From: Bacteroidota bacterium
GTDB taxonomy: Bacteria > Bacteroidota > Bacteroidia > Cytophagales > Cyclobacteriaceae
Direction: 5' to 3'
NCBI GenBank assembly: GCA_022567155.1
Contig: JADFHN010000024.1
Location: 1 to 49,716, forward strand
Length of the DNA: 49,716 nucleotides
The position numbers and the translations under genes were made by a program. The notes beneath the pieces are model-generated. The model was given only the letters and a program-made list of their open reading frames with translations. It ran no database searches and was not told the origin of the DNA. Shown here in pieces: positions 18,286 through 27,209 of this stretch (position 1 is its first letter; each line of letters begins with the position of its first letter).

Positions 18286-19893
18286 ATGCAGGAAACCAGC
18301 TATAAAACCGACGTCGTCGTTGTTGGTGGAGGCCTGGCTGGAATTGTAGCAGCTTATGAGTTGCTTGATAAAAACAAGAAAGTCATTCTCATTGACCGCG
18401 ATGTACCCGAGCGCTTTGGCGGTCTTGCCAAAGAATCGTTTGGCGGTATGTTTTTTGTAAATACGCCTCAACAAAGGTTTTCCGGGTTTAAAGACAGCAC
18501 GGAGCTGGCACTAAAAGACTGGCATTCCTATGCCGGATTTACGGAAAATGACAAATGGCCTGCATTATGGGCCGAACAATATGTAAATTTTTGTAAGGAT
18601 GAGGTATATATGTGGCTTCGTAAACTCGGGATCAGGTTTTTTCCGATTGTACACTGGGTAGAACGGGGACTTGAACAACCCGGGAATTCCGTGCCGCGTT
18701 TTCATATGGTTTGGGGTACTGGGCAGGGCCTGATCAAAACGCTGGTAAACCGATTGTCTCACCACACGAATAATGCCGGTTTAACAAAACTTTTCAGACA
18801 TAAAGTCACTGATATAGATGCATCAAATGGTTCGGTAAACGGTGTTTCCGGCATTAATGAAACGGATGGAAATGCATTTCAGGTTGATTCGGAATTTGTG
18901 GTAATAGCCACAGGAGGGATCGGAGGCAGTATTAAAAAGGTGAAAGAAAACTGGGATACGGAAATGGGGACACCTCCGGAGATTATTCTCAATGGATCGC
19001 ATCAGTATGCTACGGGTGATCTGCACGATGTAGTGCATAATGGGCTGGGAGCGGAAGTGACACATCTGGAGAAGATGTGGCTGTATGCCGCCGGCGTACA
19101 TCACCACAAGCCTCAGAAACCCAACCACGGACTAAGCCTGATTCCGCCAAAATCAGCTCTGTGGTTCAATGCACGAGGCGAGCGATTTATACCTCCGTTG
19201 GTTTCAGGTTTCGATACACGGTATCTTGTAGAGCGTATTTGTCATCAGCAGGAGCAATATTCCTGGCAGGTACTTAATATGAAGATTGCTGTAAAAGAGT
19301 TTGCTGTTTCCGGATCAGAATATAATGACGCTATTCGCAACAAGGATATATTTGGATTTTTAAAAAACAGCCTTTTCGGCAACAAGGCCCTTGTTAATGA
19401 ATTCATTAATGAAAATGCTGATTTTGTAGTTGCCGGTACGATTGAAGAATTAGTTTTGAAAATGAATAACCTCTCTGGTAACAATTATATTGATGGTGAT
19501 AAATTTGCCAGGGCGATATTAGCGTACGATGCTGAAATCAAAAAAGGTGATATTCACGGCGACGAACAACTTCGTAAGATAAACTATGTAAGGCAATACC
19601 GTGGGGACCGTATCCGTACCTGCAGGTTTCAGAAAATATGGGATAAAAATGCGCTTCCTTTAATTGCCATACGTGAATTTATTTTGTCACGTAAAAGCCT
19701 TGGAGGAATCCAGACCGATCTTGATTGCAGGGTATTGACAAAAACTGCGTATATTCCGGGTTTGTTTGCCATTGGTGAATCTGCCGGTTTTGGTGGTGGT
19801 GGAATGCACGGCCTTCGTTCGCTGGAGGGTACATTTCTTGGAGGCTGTGTATTGAATGGCAGGCTTGCGGCGAGGGCTATTGTAAAAGGGTAA
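18286..19893 (+). CDS. FAD-dependent dehydrogenase (KstD/fumarate reductase-like flavoprotein), 535 aa
   Basis: A two-domain flavoprotein of the FAD-binding dehydrogenase family related to 3-ketosteroid delta-1-dehydrogenase. The N-terminal dinucleotide-binding motif is VVVVGGGLAGIVAAYEL, followed by VVIATGGIGG near residue 210 and a C-terminal FAD-binding segment GESAGFGGGGMHGLRSLEGT. Substrate unknown; it is named 'FAD-binding dehydrogenase' in many genomes without biochemical proof. The start is taken as ATG 18286; a TTG at 18280 is also possible. It is followed after five bases by a TPP enzyme, so the two are probably co-translated. Confidence 0.8.
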   Translation: MQETSYKTDVVVVGGGLAGIVAAYELLDKNKKVILIDRDVPERFGGLAKESFGGMFFVNTPQQRFSGFKDSTELALKDWHSYAGFTENDKWPALWAEQYVNFCKDEVYMWLRKLGIRFFPIVHWVERGLEQPGNSVPRFHMVWGTGQGLIKTLVNRLSHHTNNAGLTKLFRHKVTDIDASNGSVNGVSGINETDGNAFQVDSEFVVIATGGIGGSIKKVKENWDTEMGTPPEIILNGSHQYATGDLHDVVHNGLGAEVTHLEKMWLYAAGVHHHKPQKPNHGLSLIPPKSALWFNARGERFIPPLVSGFDTRYLVERICHQQEQYSWQVLNMKIAVKEFAVSGSEYNDAIRNKDIFGFLKNSLFGNKALVNEFINENADFVVAGTIEELVLKMNNLSGNNYIDGDKFARAILAYDAEIKKGDIHGDEQLRKINYVRQYRGDRIRTCRFQKIWDKNALPLIAIREFILSRKSLGGIQTDLDCRVLTKTAYIPGLFAIGESAGFGGGGMHGLRSLEGTFLGGCVLNGRLAARAIVKG

Positions 19894-19898
19894 GAATC

Positions 19899-21632
19899 AT
19901 GAAAAAATCAGGTGCATATCTGGCCAGATACGCGCTGGAGCAAATTGGCGTCCGGTTTACATTTGGTATTCCGGGAGTGCACAATACCGAGCTTTACGAT
20001 GAATTAAACAAATCAGAGCTGATCCAACCGGTGCTGGTCACCCACGAAGGGCCTGCCGCTTTTATGGCTGATGCAGTATCACGGACCTCCGATTCCATAG
20101 GTACACTTGCCATTGTACCGGCCGCCGGCACAACACACGCAATGAGCGGAATTGGGGAGGCTTATCTTGACGGTATAGCCATGCTGATCATCTCTGGTGG
20201 AATCAGGCGCGATACGGATAAGCAATATCAGTTGCATCAGTTGGATCAGGAAAAACTTGTCCGGGCGGTTGTCAAAAAATATACACTGATACAAAATCAT
20301 CGTGATATCATCCCGGCAATATATGATGCATATGATACAGCAATTTCGGGAGAGCCCGGTCCGGTTTTTGTTGAATTACCTGTTGATTTACAGCTATTTC
20401 AGGGAGAAGTCCCGGATTTGCCTTCATACAGTTTTACCGCTTCATCTCCTGAACCCGATCAGGATCTGATCCGGGAAGCAGCGGACATGCTCATGAAATC
20501 AACGATTCCGGGTATTTATGCAGGTTGGGGAGCTGTTCATGCCACCGAAGCATTAAAAGAACTGGCTGATATGCTGCATGCACCCGTTTCCACCACGTTA
20601 CAGGGAAAAAGCAGTTTTCCTGAAAATCACCCGCTGCATACAGGTGTAGGGTTCGGGCCATCCGCAGTGCCAGCAGCTGAAAAAGCATTCGCTGCCTGCG
20701 ATTGTATGCTGGCCGTTGGTGTACGGTTTGGAGAGCTCGCCACCGGCAGCTTTGGAGTGGTTGTACCCGAAAATCTGATCCATATCGACATTAATCCGGA
20801 AGTATTTGATAAAAATTACCCGGCGAAAACTGCCATTACAGGAGATGCAGAAATAGTATTAATGAAATTGATAAATGAAATAAAGATAAGTGGCTGGAAA
20901 ACAATATGTAATGCGGAGTTAATCCATGCTGAAATTCAGAAAAACAAACAAGCCTATTTTTCAGAATGGCTTAAGGATTTTAATAGTGAAAAAGTATCAC
21001 CAGGCCATTTTTTCAAGGCTTTGAGAGCGAAAGTGCCTGAAGACACCATGATGGTGGTGGACGACGGCAAACATACCTTTCTTGCTTCAGAATTATTTCC
21101 CGTGTTTCATCCCCGGTATTTTATTTCACCTACGGATTTTAATTGTATGGGGTATTGTGTGCCCGCATCGGTGGGCGTCCAGTTGGGCAATCCGGATAAA
21201 AAGGTGGTTGCCATTGTGGGAGACGGGGCTTTTCTGATGACCGGCCTGGAACTCATAACAGCCAAATCCTATGGTGCGAATATCATCGTGTTCGTATTTA
21301 GTGACGGTGAGCTGGGGCAGATATCACAGTTTCAGAAGATACCTATGAACCGTAAAACCTGTACGGTCCTGGGTAACATAAATCTGGAGGGAATTGCTAT
21401 GGCCACAGGGGTAAGTTACGTCTCGATTTCGAATGATGAAGCGATTGAAACGGGCATATCCGATGCCCTCACAAAATCGGAAGATGGCCCGGTGCTGGTA
21501 AACGTGAATATCGATTACTCAAAAAAGACAAGACTGACTAAAGGGGTGATAAAGACTAATCTGGGAAGGTTTCCGCTTAAAGAAAAGATCAGATTTTTAT
21601 CAAGGGCAGCAAAACGGCATATATTTGGTTGA
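19899..21632 (+). CDS. Thiamine pyrophosphate-dependent enzyme (acetolactate synthase/decarboxylase-like), 577 aa
   Basis: Three-domain TPP enzyme: PYR domain at the start with the activating Glu in VLVTHEGPAAFMADA, a central domain, and a PP domain with GDGAFLMTGLELITAK. The usual NN at the end of the TPP/Mg motif is SD here (VFVFSDGELG); Asp can still ligate Mg. There is a basic C-terminal extension (about 35 residues). Reaction unknown; the family includes acetolactate synthase, benzoylformate decarboxylase and similar C-C lyases. It begins five bases after the flavoprotein gene, suggesting the two act in one pathway. It is distinct from IolD at 25284. Confidence 0.8.
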   Translation: MKKSGAYLARYALEQIGVRFTFGIPGVHNTELYDELNKSELIQPVLVTHEGPAAFMADAVSRTSDSIGTLAIVPAAGTTHAMSGIGEAYLDGIAMLIISGGIRRDTDKQYQLHQLDQEKLVRAVVKKYTLIQNHRDIIPAIYDAYDTAISGEPGPVFVELPVDLQLFQGEVPDLPSYSFTASSPEPDQDLIREAADMLMKSTIPGIYAGWGAVHATEALKELADMLHAPVSTTLQGKSSFPENHPLHTGVGFGPSAVPAAEKAFAACDCMLAVGVRFGELATGSFGVVVPENLIHIDINPEVFDKNYPAKTAITGDAEIVLMKLINEIKISGWKTICNAELIHAEIQKNKQAYFSEWLKDFNSEKVSPGHFFKALRAKVPEDTMMVVDDGKHTFLASELFPVFHPRYFISPTDFNCMGYCVPASVGVQLGNPDKKVVAIVGDGAFLMTGLELITAKSYGANIIVFVFSDGELGQISQFQKIPMNRKTCTVLGNINLEGIAMATGVSYVSISNDEAIETGISDALTKSEDGPVLVNVNIDYSKKTRLTKGVIKTNLGRFPLKEKIRFLSRAAKRHIFG

Positions 21633-21851
21633 ATGCCAGGCTCTCGTATTTTAGGGAGGTCTCTGTTTTCCAGGCCGTATCTTAAAGCGGAGCGAAGAGT
21701 CTCCCAGGTAAAGAGGAATAAAATTCGTGAGATTCTTCGGTCACCCACTTCCATAACGAGGGATTATAGCAGTAGTGCCGGGCTCCCCCTGAAAAAGGAT
21801 TCATTAGGAGTATTTTTGTGTTCTAATCTGGCGAAATGTACTCCGTAGGTA

Positions 21852-22279
21852 ATGAACGACGGAAGATCTGCAATATTACTGGCGCAGACAATCAGAAAAA
21901 CGATGCAGGAATCGGCCGCATATGAAAGGCTGAAGCCGGATGCACAAGGTCTTGAAGAAGTACTGGCAGCATATAAAATTGTGCTGAAAAAACTTGTTTC
22001 CAAAGCCATGTCGGGTAACACCGAAGCGTTTCTGGCGGACGCAAACCTGTTTATGGAATTCTGCGGACTTATGGTAATAGGATGGCAATGGCTGAAACAG
22101 GGAGTATCTGCATGCAGGTTACTAGGAAAAAATGCAGGAGATGTACTGTTTTACGTAAGTAAAATCCGTACGCTTCGATATTAATTTTCATATGAAATAC
22201 CAAAAACAAAGGGACTTATTACCAGGTTGCTGGATGATGATGATATCACACTTAAAGGAGAGAAGGAATACCTGATTTG
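21852..22279 (+). pseudogene. Acyl-CoA dehydrogenase C-terminal remnant
   Basis: The frame reads NTEAFLADANLFMEFCGLMVIGWQWLKQG, the C-terminal domain signature of large (about 590-aa) acyl-CoA dehydrogenases (Acyl-CoA_dh_C type). A TAA at 22182 interrupts it; in the same frame FSYEIPKTKGLITRLL and a natural-looking end at TGA 22277-22279 follow. The first roughly 450 residues (FAD and acyl-CoA sites) are absent, and a stop lies just before the ATG. The region immediately upstream (21633-21851) is repeat-like. This is a relic, not a small functional protein. Confidence 0.85.
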
Positions 22280-22383
22280 AACCTCGCTAAAAAATAGTGA
22301 AACAAAATAGCATTCGATTTTTTAAATTTATAATTTCCTGCACGTAATTATATGCAACATGTAATCATACATTTTAATACATT

Positions 22384-22851
22384 ATGAAAATGGTATATCT
22401 GTCAGTATTGTATCTCCTGTTATTAGTTAACTGCAACTCAACGGTATCGGACAACACCGAAACGACGTATGCAGATGTAGTTTCAGTAAATGTTTCAGGT
22501 AATGAAAACAGCTATACATTTTCCATTACAATGAAAAGTCCGGACAAAGGATGTTCGCAATATGCGAATTGGTGGGAAGTCATATCCACAGACGGCCGGT
22601 TGATTTATCGAAGAATATTAGCGCACAGCCATGTAAGCGAACAGCCTTTTACGCGCAGCGGCGGCCCGGTTAACATCAGGGATGATTCGGTTGTGATCGT
22701 ACGGGCACACATGCATCCTTCTGGTTATGGTTCGGGCGAAATAGCAATGAAAGGTTCCGTAAAAACAAGCTTCTCTGAATATGAGATTGCAGAAGACTTT
22801 GCTGCCACTCTTGAAGATCAGGATCCACTGCCTTCCGGTTGTGCATTCTGA
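22384..22851 (+). CDS. Conserved secreted/lipoprotein of unknown function, 155 aa
   Basis: N-terminal hydrophobic segment MKMVYLSVLYLLLLVNC ends in a plausible (atypical) lipobox with Cys17. The mature part is a single small domain, with recurrent motifs CSQYANWWEVIS, RRILAHSHVSEQPFTRSGGPV and VRAHMHPSGYGS. I recall such a domain in scattered bacteria without an assigned function; that recollection is not checked. His and Arg residues in LAHSHV and RAHMHP could form a metal site, but this is inference. Confidence 0.6.
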   Translation: MKMVYLSVLYLLLLVNCNSTVSDNTETTYADVVSVNVSGNENSYTFSITMKSPDKGCSQYANWWEVISTDGRLIYRRILAHSHVSEQPFTRSGGPVNIRDDSVVIVRAHMHPSGYGSGEIAMKGSVKTSFSEYEIAEDFAATLEDQDPLPSGCAF

Positions 22852-23251
22852 AGCATCGAAAATCGTCATTACCCGGCTTGACCGGGTAATCTTCTGATCC
22901 AAACATTAATTCCGGTTAAATCCCTTACGCTGCCTTATACAGGGAGATTACCCGATATCGCTTGCGAGATTCGGGTCATGACGGTTTTGTATTATCGGGT
23001 TTGATATCCTCTTAAAATATCACCGTTATTATGCGCTTGCCCTGCAAGACGGGTTTTAACGGGGAAATCTCCTTATGCAAATATTTAGCTTTTTGAATAT
23101 TAGTTTAAAATGTGCGGAAACAGGAAAATGCGCTCTGAAAACAGGAAGCCATAAAACCATCTTGATCAGATTATGCATTGAAATATCTGCACATTTAATT
23201 ATATATGCATATTTTAGAAAAGTGAATCAATTCAGAATGTAATTCAATAAC
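22852..23251. other. Intergenic region with palindromic repeats
   Basis: No gene seen. Two members of a TCGTCATTACCCG...CGGGTAATC repeat family lie at about 22862-22894 and (inverted) 22948-22982. The promoter of the inositol cluster must lie in or near the second half, but no consensus box is convincing. Confidence 0.6.
22862..22894. repeat. TCGTCATTACCCG palindromic repeat, copies near 22862 and 22948
   Basis: The sequence CGTCATTACCCGG-CTTGA-CCGGGTAATC is a hairpin. A second, inverted copy is at 22948-22982 (ATTACCCGATATCGC...TTCGGGTCATGACG). A third begins at 49679 and runs off the window end. Dispersed intergenic element, probably multi-copy in the genome. Confidence 0.7.
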
Positions 23252-24130
23252 ATGCAGCGCGACGATAAATATCCATTGGTGTGTAAGCCTGGATCAGGTT
23301 TCGGGGAATATCAGCATTTGACAAAAGAGGAGGCCGGATGGGAATTTCTTAATTTCAATGCACGGCTCATGAAACAGGACGAGGTTTGGAACTGGAATAC
23401 CGGAGAAAACGAATGTGCGATCATACTGCTTGGCGGCAATTTTTCAATCAGAACGGATAAAGACAACTGGAATACCCGTAACGGAAGGAAAGATGTATTT
23501 TCAGGGATCGCGCATACCGTTTACCTGTCCCGAAATACGGATTTTTCGCTCACAGCTGAAAGCGAAATACTTGATATTGCCTGCGGCTGGTGCAAAACCG
23601 ATGAAGATCACCCGGCATGTTTTAAGACTCCTGAAGAAGTGGAAATTGAAATAAGGGGAGGAGACAATGCCACCCGGCAGATTAACAGCCTGATACAGCC
23701 CGGGTTCGATTGCCACAGGCTTGTGTCGGTTGAAGTTTATACCCCTTCAGGCAATTGGAGTTCTTTTCCGGCACATAAGCATGATGAGCGCGTGCTGGAT
23801 CAACAGGGAAGTGTAGTGGAAGCCCGGCTCGAGGAAATATATTTTTATAAACTTGATAAACCTGAAGGATACGCCATACAGCAGGTTTATACAAAAGACA
23901 GAAGTCTGGATGAAATGATGCGCGTCAGAAACAATGAAATTGTGATGGTACCACGTGGATATCATCCGGTAGTAGCCGAACATGGCTATAACTGTTATTA
24001 TCTGAATTTCCTGACCGGTAGCGATCAATCGCTTGCCAACAGCACCGATCCTGAGCATGAGTGGATATATGATTCCTGGAAATCAGTTGACAGCAGAGTG
24101 CCGGTAGTAACAGTCGAAATGAATGGATAA
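23252..24130 (+). CDS. iolB: 5-deoxy-glucuronate isomerase, 292 aa
   Basis: Isomerises 5-deoxy-D-glucuronate to 2-deoxy-5-keto-D-gluconate in myo-inositol catabolism. A double-cupin fold is indicated: N-terminal half through GGNFSIRTD, and C-terminal metal-binding cupin with NWSSFPAHKHDE (His residues) and EEIYFYKLDKPEGYAIQQVYT, then VPRGYHPVVAEHGYNCYYLNFL. The length is normal for IolB (about 270-300 aa). First gene of the cluster; iolC follows after about 120 bases. Confidence 0.95.
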   Translation: MQRDDKYPLVCKPGSGFGEYQHLTKEEAGWEFLNFNARLMKQDEVWNWNTGENECAIILLGGNFSIRTDKDNWNTRNGRKDVFSGIAHTVYLSRNTDFSLTAESEILDIACGWCKTDEDHPACFKTPEEVEIEIRGGDNATRQINSLIQPGFDCHRLVSVEVYTPSGNWSSFPAHKHDERVLDQQGSVVEARLEEIYFYKLDKPEGYAIQQVYTKDRSLDEMMRVRNNEIVMVPRGYHPVVAEHGYNCYYLNFLTGSDQSLANSTDPEHEWIYDSWKSVDSRVPVVTVEMNG

Positions 24131-24252
24131 AATAAAAAAAATGTTAAAAGTAGAATGTTGCCGGCTACAGGTTTTTTTCTGCACGCATCTGCCAATACCT
24201 GGTACAAGCAGCAGTAAAAATTTCTATTTACACTTTAAGTAATATCCTTTAA

Positions 24253-25266
24253 ATGCCTGATAAACAATATGATGTAATAACATTTGGAAGATCGTCGATC
24301 GATCTTTATTCACAGAATATTGGTGCTGATTTCATCGATATTAAGGGCTTTGATGCATTTGTGGGCGGATCGCCGCTGAATATTGCAGTTGCCTGCAGCA
24401 GGTTGGGTCTGAAAGCTGCACTACTTTCGGGTGTGGGCGATGATAAAGTAGGTGATTTCATCCTTAACTTCCTGAAAAACGAAAAGGTGATCACCTCATC
24501 TGTAAGGCGGATCAAAGGTAAAAGAAGCAGCGCTGTGATTCTGGGAATTGAGCCGCCGGATAAATTTCCGCTGGTATATTATCGCGAAAATGCGGCGGAC
24601 AGCCATATAAATATTGACGATGTAATACAGGCAAAAATACCTGAGTTCCGGTTGCTGGAATTATCCGGTACGGCACTTAATGTTGAACCTGGAAGAAGTG
24701 CTGCGTTTTTTGCAGCCGAAACCGCGGTTGACAACGACATTCCTGTTGTACTCGACCTGGATTTCAGAGCTGACCAGTGGCACGATCCACGTGCGTTTGG
24801 TGTCATGGTTAGAGCCATATTGCCTAAAGTAGAGATAGCTGTTGGAACGGAAGAGGAGGTGCTGGCTGCCACTTTAACGGATATTTCACTGATCACCATT
24901 ACGCATCAGCAGATATCGGGGCCTGAAATTCAGGGAAATCTGGAAGAAGCAATCAAAAAGATTTTAAAAACCGGTATAAAAGCGCTTATTGTAAAAAAAG
25001 GATCCAGAGGCGCACGTATCTATATGCCGCATGAATATATAAAAGATGTTCCCGGTTTTCCGGTGGAAGTTGTAAATGTGCTTGGTGCGGGCGATGCATT
25101 TGCTGGCGGCTTTATTTATGGCTATCTGAAAGGATGGGATTTGTATAAGTCCTGCAGAATGGGTAATGCCTGTGGTGCATTGGTAGTGCTGCAAGCGGGT
25201 TGCGCCAATTTTATGCCCGGACTTGACGAAGCATTGGCTTTTATTGAAGAAAGAGGAGGATTTTAA
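24253..25266 (+). CDS. iolC: 5-dehydro-2-deoxygluconokinase, 337 aa
   Basis: PfkB-type kinase phosphorylating 2-deoxy-5-keto-D-gluconate. N-terminal signature GGSPLNIAVACSRLG and C-terminal catalytic motif NVLGAGDAFAGGF with base Asp281. This is the single-domain form; there is no C-terminal aldolase fusion of the kind seen in some proteobacterial IolC proteins, so the aldolase (IolJ) must be supplied elsewhere. It is 17 bases upstream of iolD, so translationally close. Confidence 0.92.
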   Translation: MPDKQYDVITFGRSSIDLYSQNIGADFIDIKGFDAFVGGSPLNIAVACSRLGLKAALLSGVGDDKVGDFILNFLKNEKVITSSVRRIKGKRSSAVILGIEPPDKFPLVYYRENAADSHINIDDVIQAKIPEFRLLELSGTALNVEPGRSAAFFAAETAVDNDIPVVLDLDFRADQWHDPRAFGVMVRAILPKVEIAVGTEEEVLAATLTDISLITITHQQISGPEIQGNLEEAIKKILKTGIKALIVKKGSRGARIYMPHEYIKDVPGFPVEVVNVLGAGDAFAGGFIYGYLKGWDLYKSCRMGNACGALVVLQAGCANFMPGLDEALAFIEERGGF

Positions 25267-25283
25267 TTTCAGAGTTCAGTTAA

Positions 25284-27143
25284 ATGAAAACCAACAGATT
25301 AACAGTTGCACAAGCCACCATAGCGTTTCTCCAGAACCAGTTTGTCGAACGTGACGGAATATCAAACCGGTTTTTTGCCGGATGTTTTGGAATATTCGGC
25401 CATGGCATTGTGGCAGGCATCGGGCAGGCGTTGCAACAATATCCGGAATTGCGCTATTTCCAGGTGCGCAACGAGCAGGCAATGGTGCATGCCGCTGCCG
25501 CTTATGCCAAAGTAAAAAACAGACTAAGTGCATTTGTATGTACAAGTTCGATTGGTCCCGGCGCCACTAATATGATCACGGGAGCGGCTGCAGCCACCAT
25601 CAACCGGTTACCTGTATTGCTGTTACCAGGCGATATTTTTGCCAAAAGGAATGTGGCGCCCGTATTACAACAACTTGAGTGGTCTCATGCGCAGGATGTA
25701 TCAGTAAACGACTGTTTTAAGCCTGTTTCAAAATACTGGGACCGTATAAACCGGCCCGAGCAGCTAATCACAAGCCTTCCTGAAGCTATGCGTATTTTAA
25801 CTTCGCAGGCTGATACCGGAGCCGTTACACTCAGCATGCCTCAGGATGTGCAGGCAGAAGCACACGATTTTCCTGTTGAATTATTTAAAAAACGAATCTG
25901 GCAGGTAACAAGGCCGGAAGCTGACAGGGAGTTGCTTGCCAAAGCAGCTGGTTGGATCATAAAAAGTAAAAAACCACTTATAATTGCAGGAGGAGGTGTA
26001 ATTTACAGCGGCGCTGAGAAAATTCTGAAACAATTTGTAAACCTGACAGGCATACCCGTAGCAGAGACATTTGCGGGAAAAGGCTCCCTGCATTACAACG
26101 ATCCGCATAATCTCGGAGCAGTGGGTGTGACCGGCACACCCGGTGCAATAGCGATGGCCAGGGAAGCAGATATGGTAATTGGAATCGGAACCCGGTACAG
26201 CGATTTTACCACCATATCCAAATCCGCTTTTCAGCATCCTTACGTGCGCTTTATCAATATCAATATCACGGAGTTTGACGCATTCAAACATGCCGCCCTC
26301 CCGTTGGTTGGTGATGCACGTGTAATTCTCGAGAATTTAAAAAGGAGACTGAAAGGCTATACAGCTCCGGCATCACATACCCGGAAAGCACATAATTACA
26401 ATATATCCTGGGATAAAACCGTGGAAAAGATATATCATCTGGATCACGGTGTACCCGTCAGCCAGGGAGAAGTTATAGGAGCGGTTAATGAATTTTCGGG
26501 AGAAAACGACATTATGGTATGTGCGGCAGGCAGTATGCCCGGTGACCTGCATAAACTCTGGCGTACGCGAAGCACAAAGGGTTTTCATCTTGAATACGGC
26601 TATTCAACAATGGGATATGAAATTGCCGGAGGACTTGGTGCTAAAATGGCCTCTCCCGAAAGCGAAGTCTATGTGATGGTTGGCGATGGCAGTTACCTGA
26701 TGCTAGCCCAGGAAATCATAACTTCCATACAGGAAGGCTATAAACTTACCATAATTTTGCTGGATAATCATGGTTTTGCCAGCATTGGAGGCTTATCTGT
26801 TGCACTGGGCAGCAAGGGATTCGGGACGTATTATAAATTCCGGAATAAAAAAACGAAGCAACTTGATGGCGCAGTGTTGCCTGTTGACCTGGCTGCCAAT
26901 GCAGCCAGTATGGGGGCGCATGTTATCCGGGCCGAAGATATAAAAGCATTCAGATCGGCGCTGGCTGAAGCAAAATCAGTGGATCGCACTACTGTGATTT
27001 GCATGGAGGTGGACCGCAACCAGCAGGTGGATGGATATGCCTGGTGGGAGGTGGCTGTAGCAGAAGTTTCAAAAATAAAATCCGTGAATAAGGCGTACGA
27101 TGCGTATCAGAAACATAAAAAGAAGCAAAAACCTTATTTATAA
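25284..27143 (+). CDS. iolD: 3D-(3,5/4)-trihydroxycyclohexane-1,2-dione acylhydrolase, 619 aa
   Basis: TPP-dependent enzyme that opens the cyclohexane-dione ring to 5-deoxy-D-glucuronate. Activating Glu in FQVRNEQAMVHAAAAYAK; PP domain motif VGDGSYLMLAQEI with Gly-Asp-Gly from about residue 467, then LLDNHGFASIGGLS. The characteristic DGYAWWEVAVAEVS near the C-terminus is typical of IolD. Length is as expected (about 620-640 aa). It lies between iolC and the symporter gene in the same orientation. Confidence 0.95.
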   Translation: MKTNRLTVAQATIAFLQNQFVERDGISNRFFAGCFGIFGHGIVAGIGQALQQYPELRYFQVRNEQAMVHAAAAYAKVKNRLSAFVCTSSIGPGATNMITGAAAATINRLPVLLLPGDIFAKRNVAPVLQQLEWSHAQDVSVNDCFKPVSKYWDRINRPEQLITSLPEAMRILTSQADTGAVTLSMPQDVQAEAHDFPVELFKKRIWQVTRPEADRELLAKAAGWIIKSKKPLIIAGGGVIYSGAEKILKQFVNLTGIPVAETFAGKGSLHYNDPHNLGAVGVTGTPGAIAMAREADMVIGIGTRYSDFTTISKSAFQHPYVRFININITEFDAFKHAALPLVGDARVILENLKRRLKGYTAPASHTRKAHNYNISWDKTVEKIYHLDHGVPVSQGEVIGAVNEFSGENDIMVCAAGSMPGDLHKLWRTRSTKGFHLEYGYSTMGYEIAGGLGAKMASPESEVYVMVGDGSYLMLAQEIITSIQEGYKLTIILLDNHGFASIGGLSVALGSKGFGTYYKFRNKKTKQLDGAVLPVDLAANAASMGAHVIRAEDIKAFRSALAEAKSVDRTTVICMEVDRNQQVDGYAWWEVAVAEVSKIKSVNKAYDAYQKHKKKQKPYL

Positions 27144-27209
27144 TTTTTCATTATTGGCGTGAATGTGTTGCAGAAAACCATTAACCTAAAACAATAAGAA
27201 CCACGTACC

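Noticed and set aside
21633-21848. 71-residue frame right after the TPP enzyme
   Set aside because: It begins at the stop of the previous gene and is made of repeat-like sequence (GTGAGATTCTTC motif), without domain features.
23682-23720. CGGGTTCGATTGCC as a tRNA T-loop
   Set aside because: It lies inside the iolB reading frame and lacks any cloverleaf.
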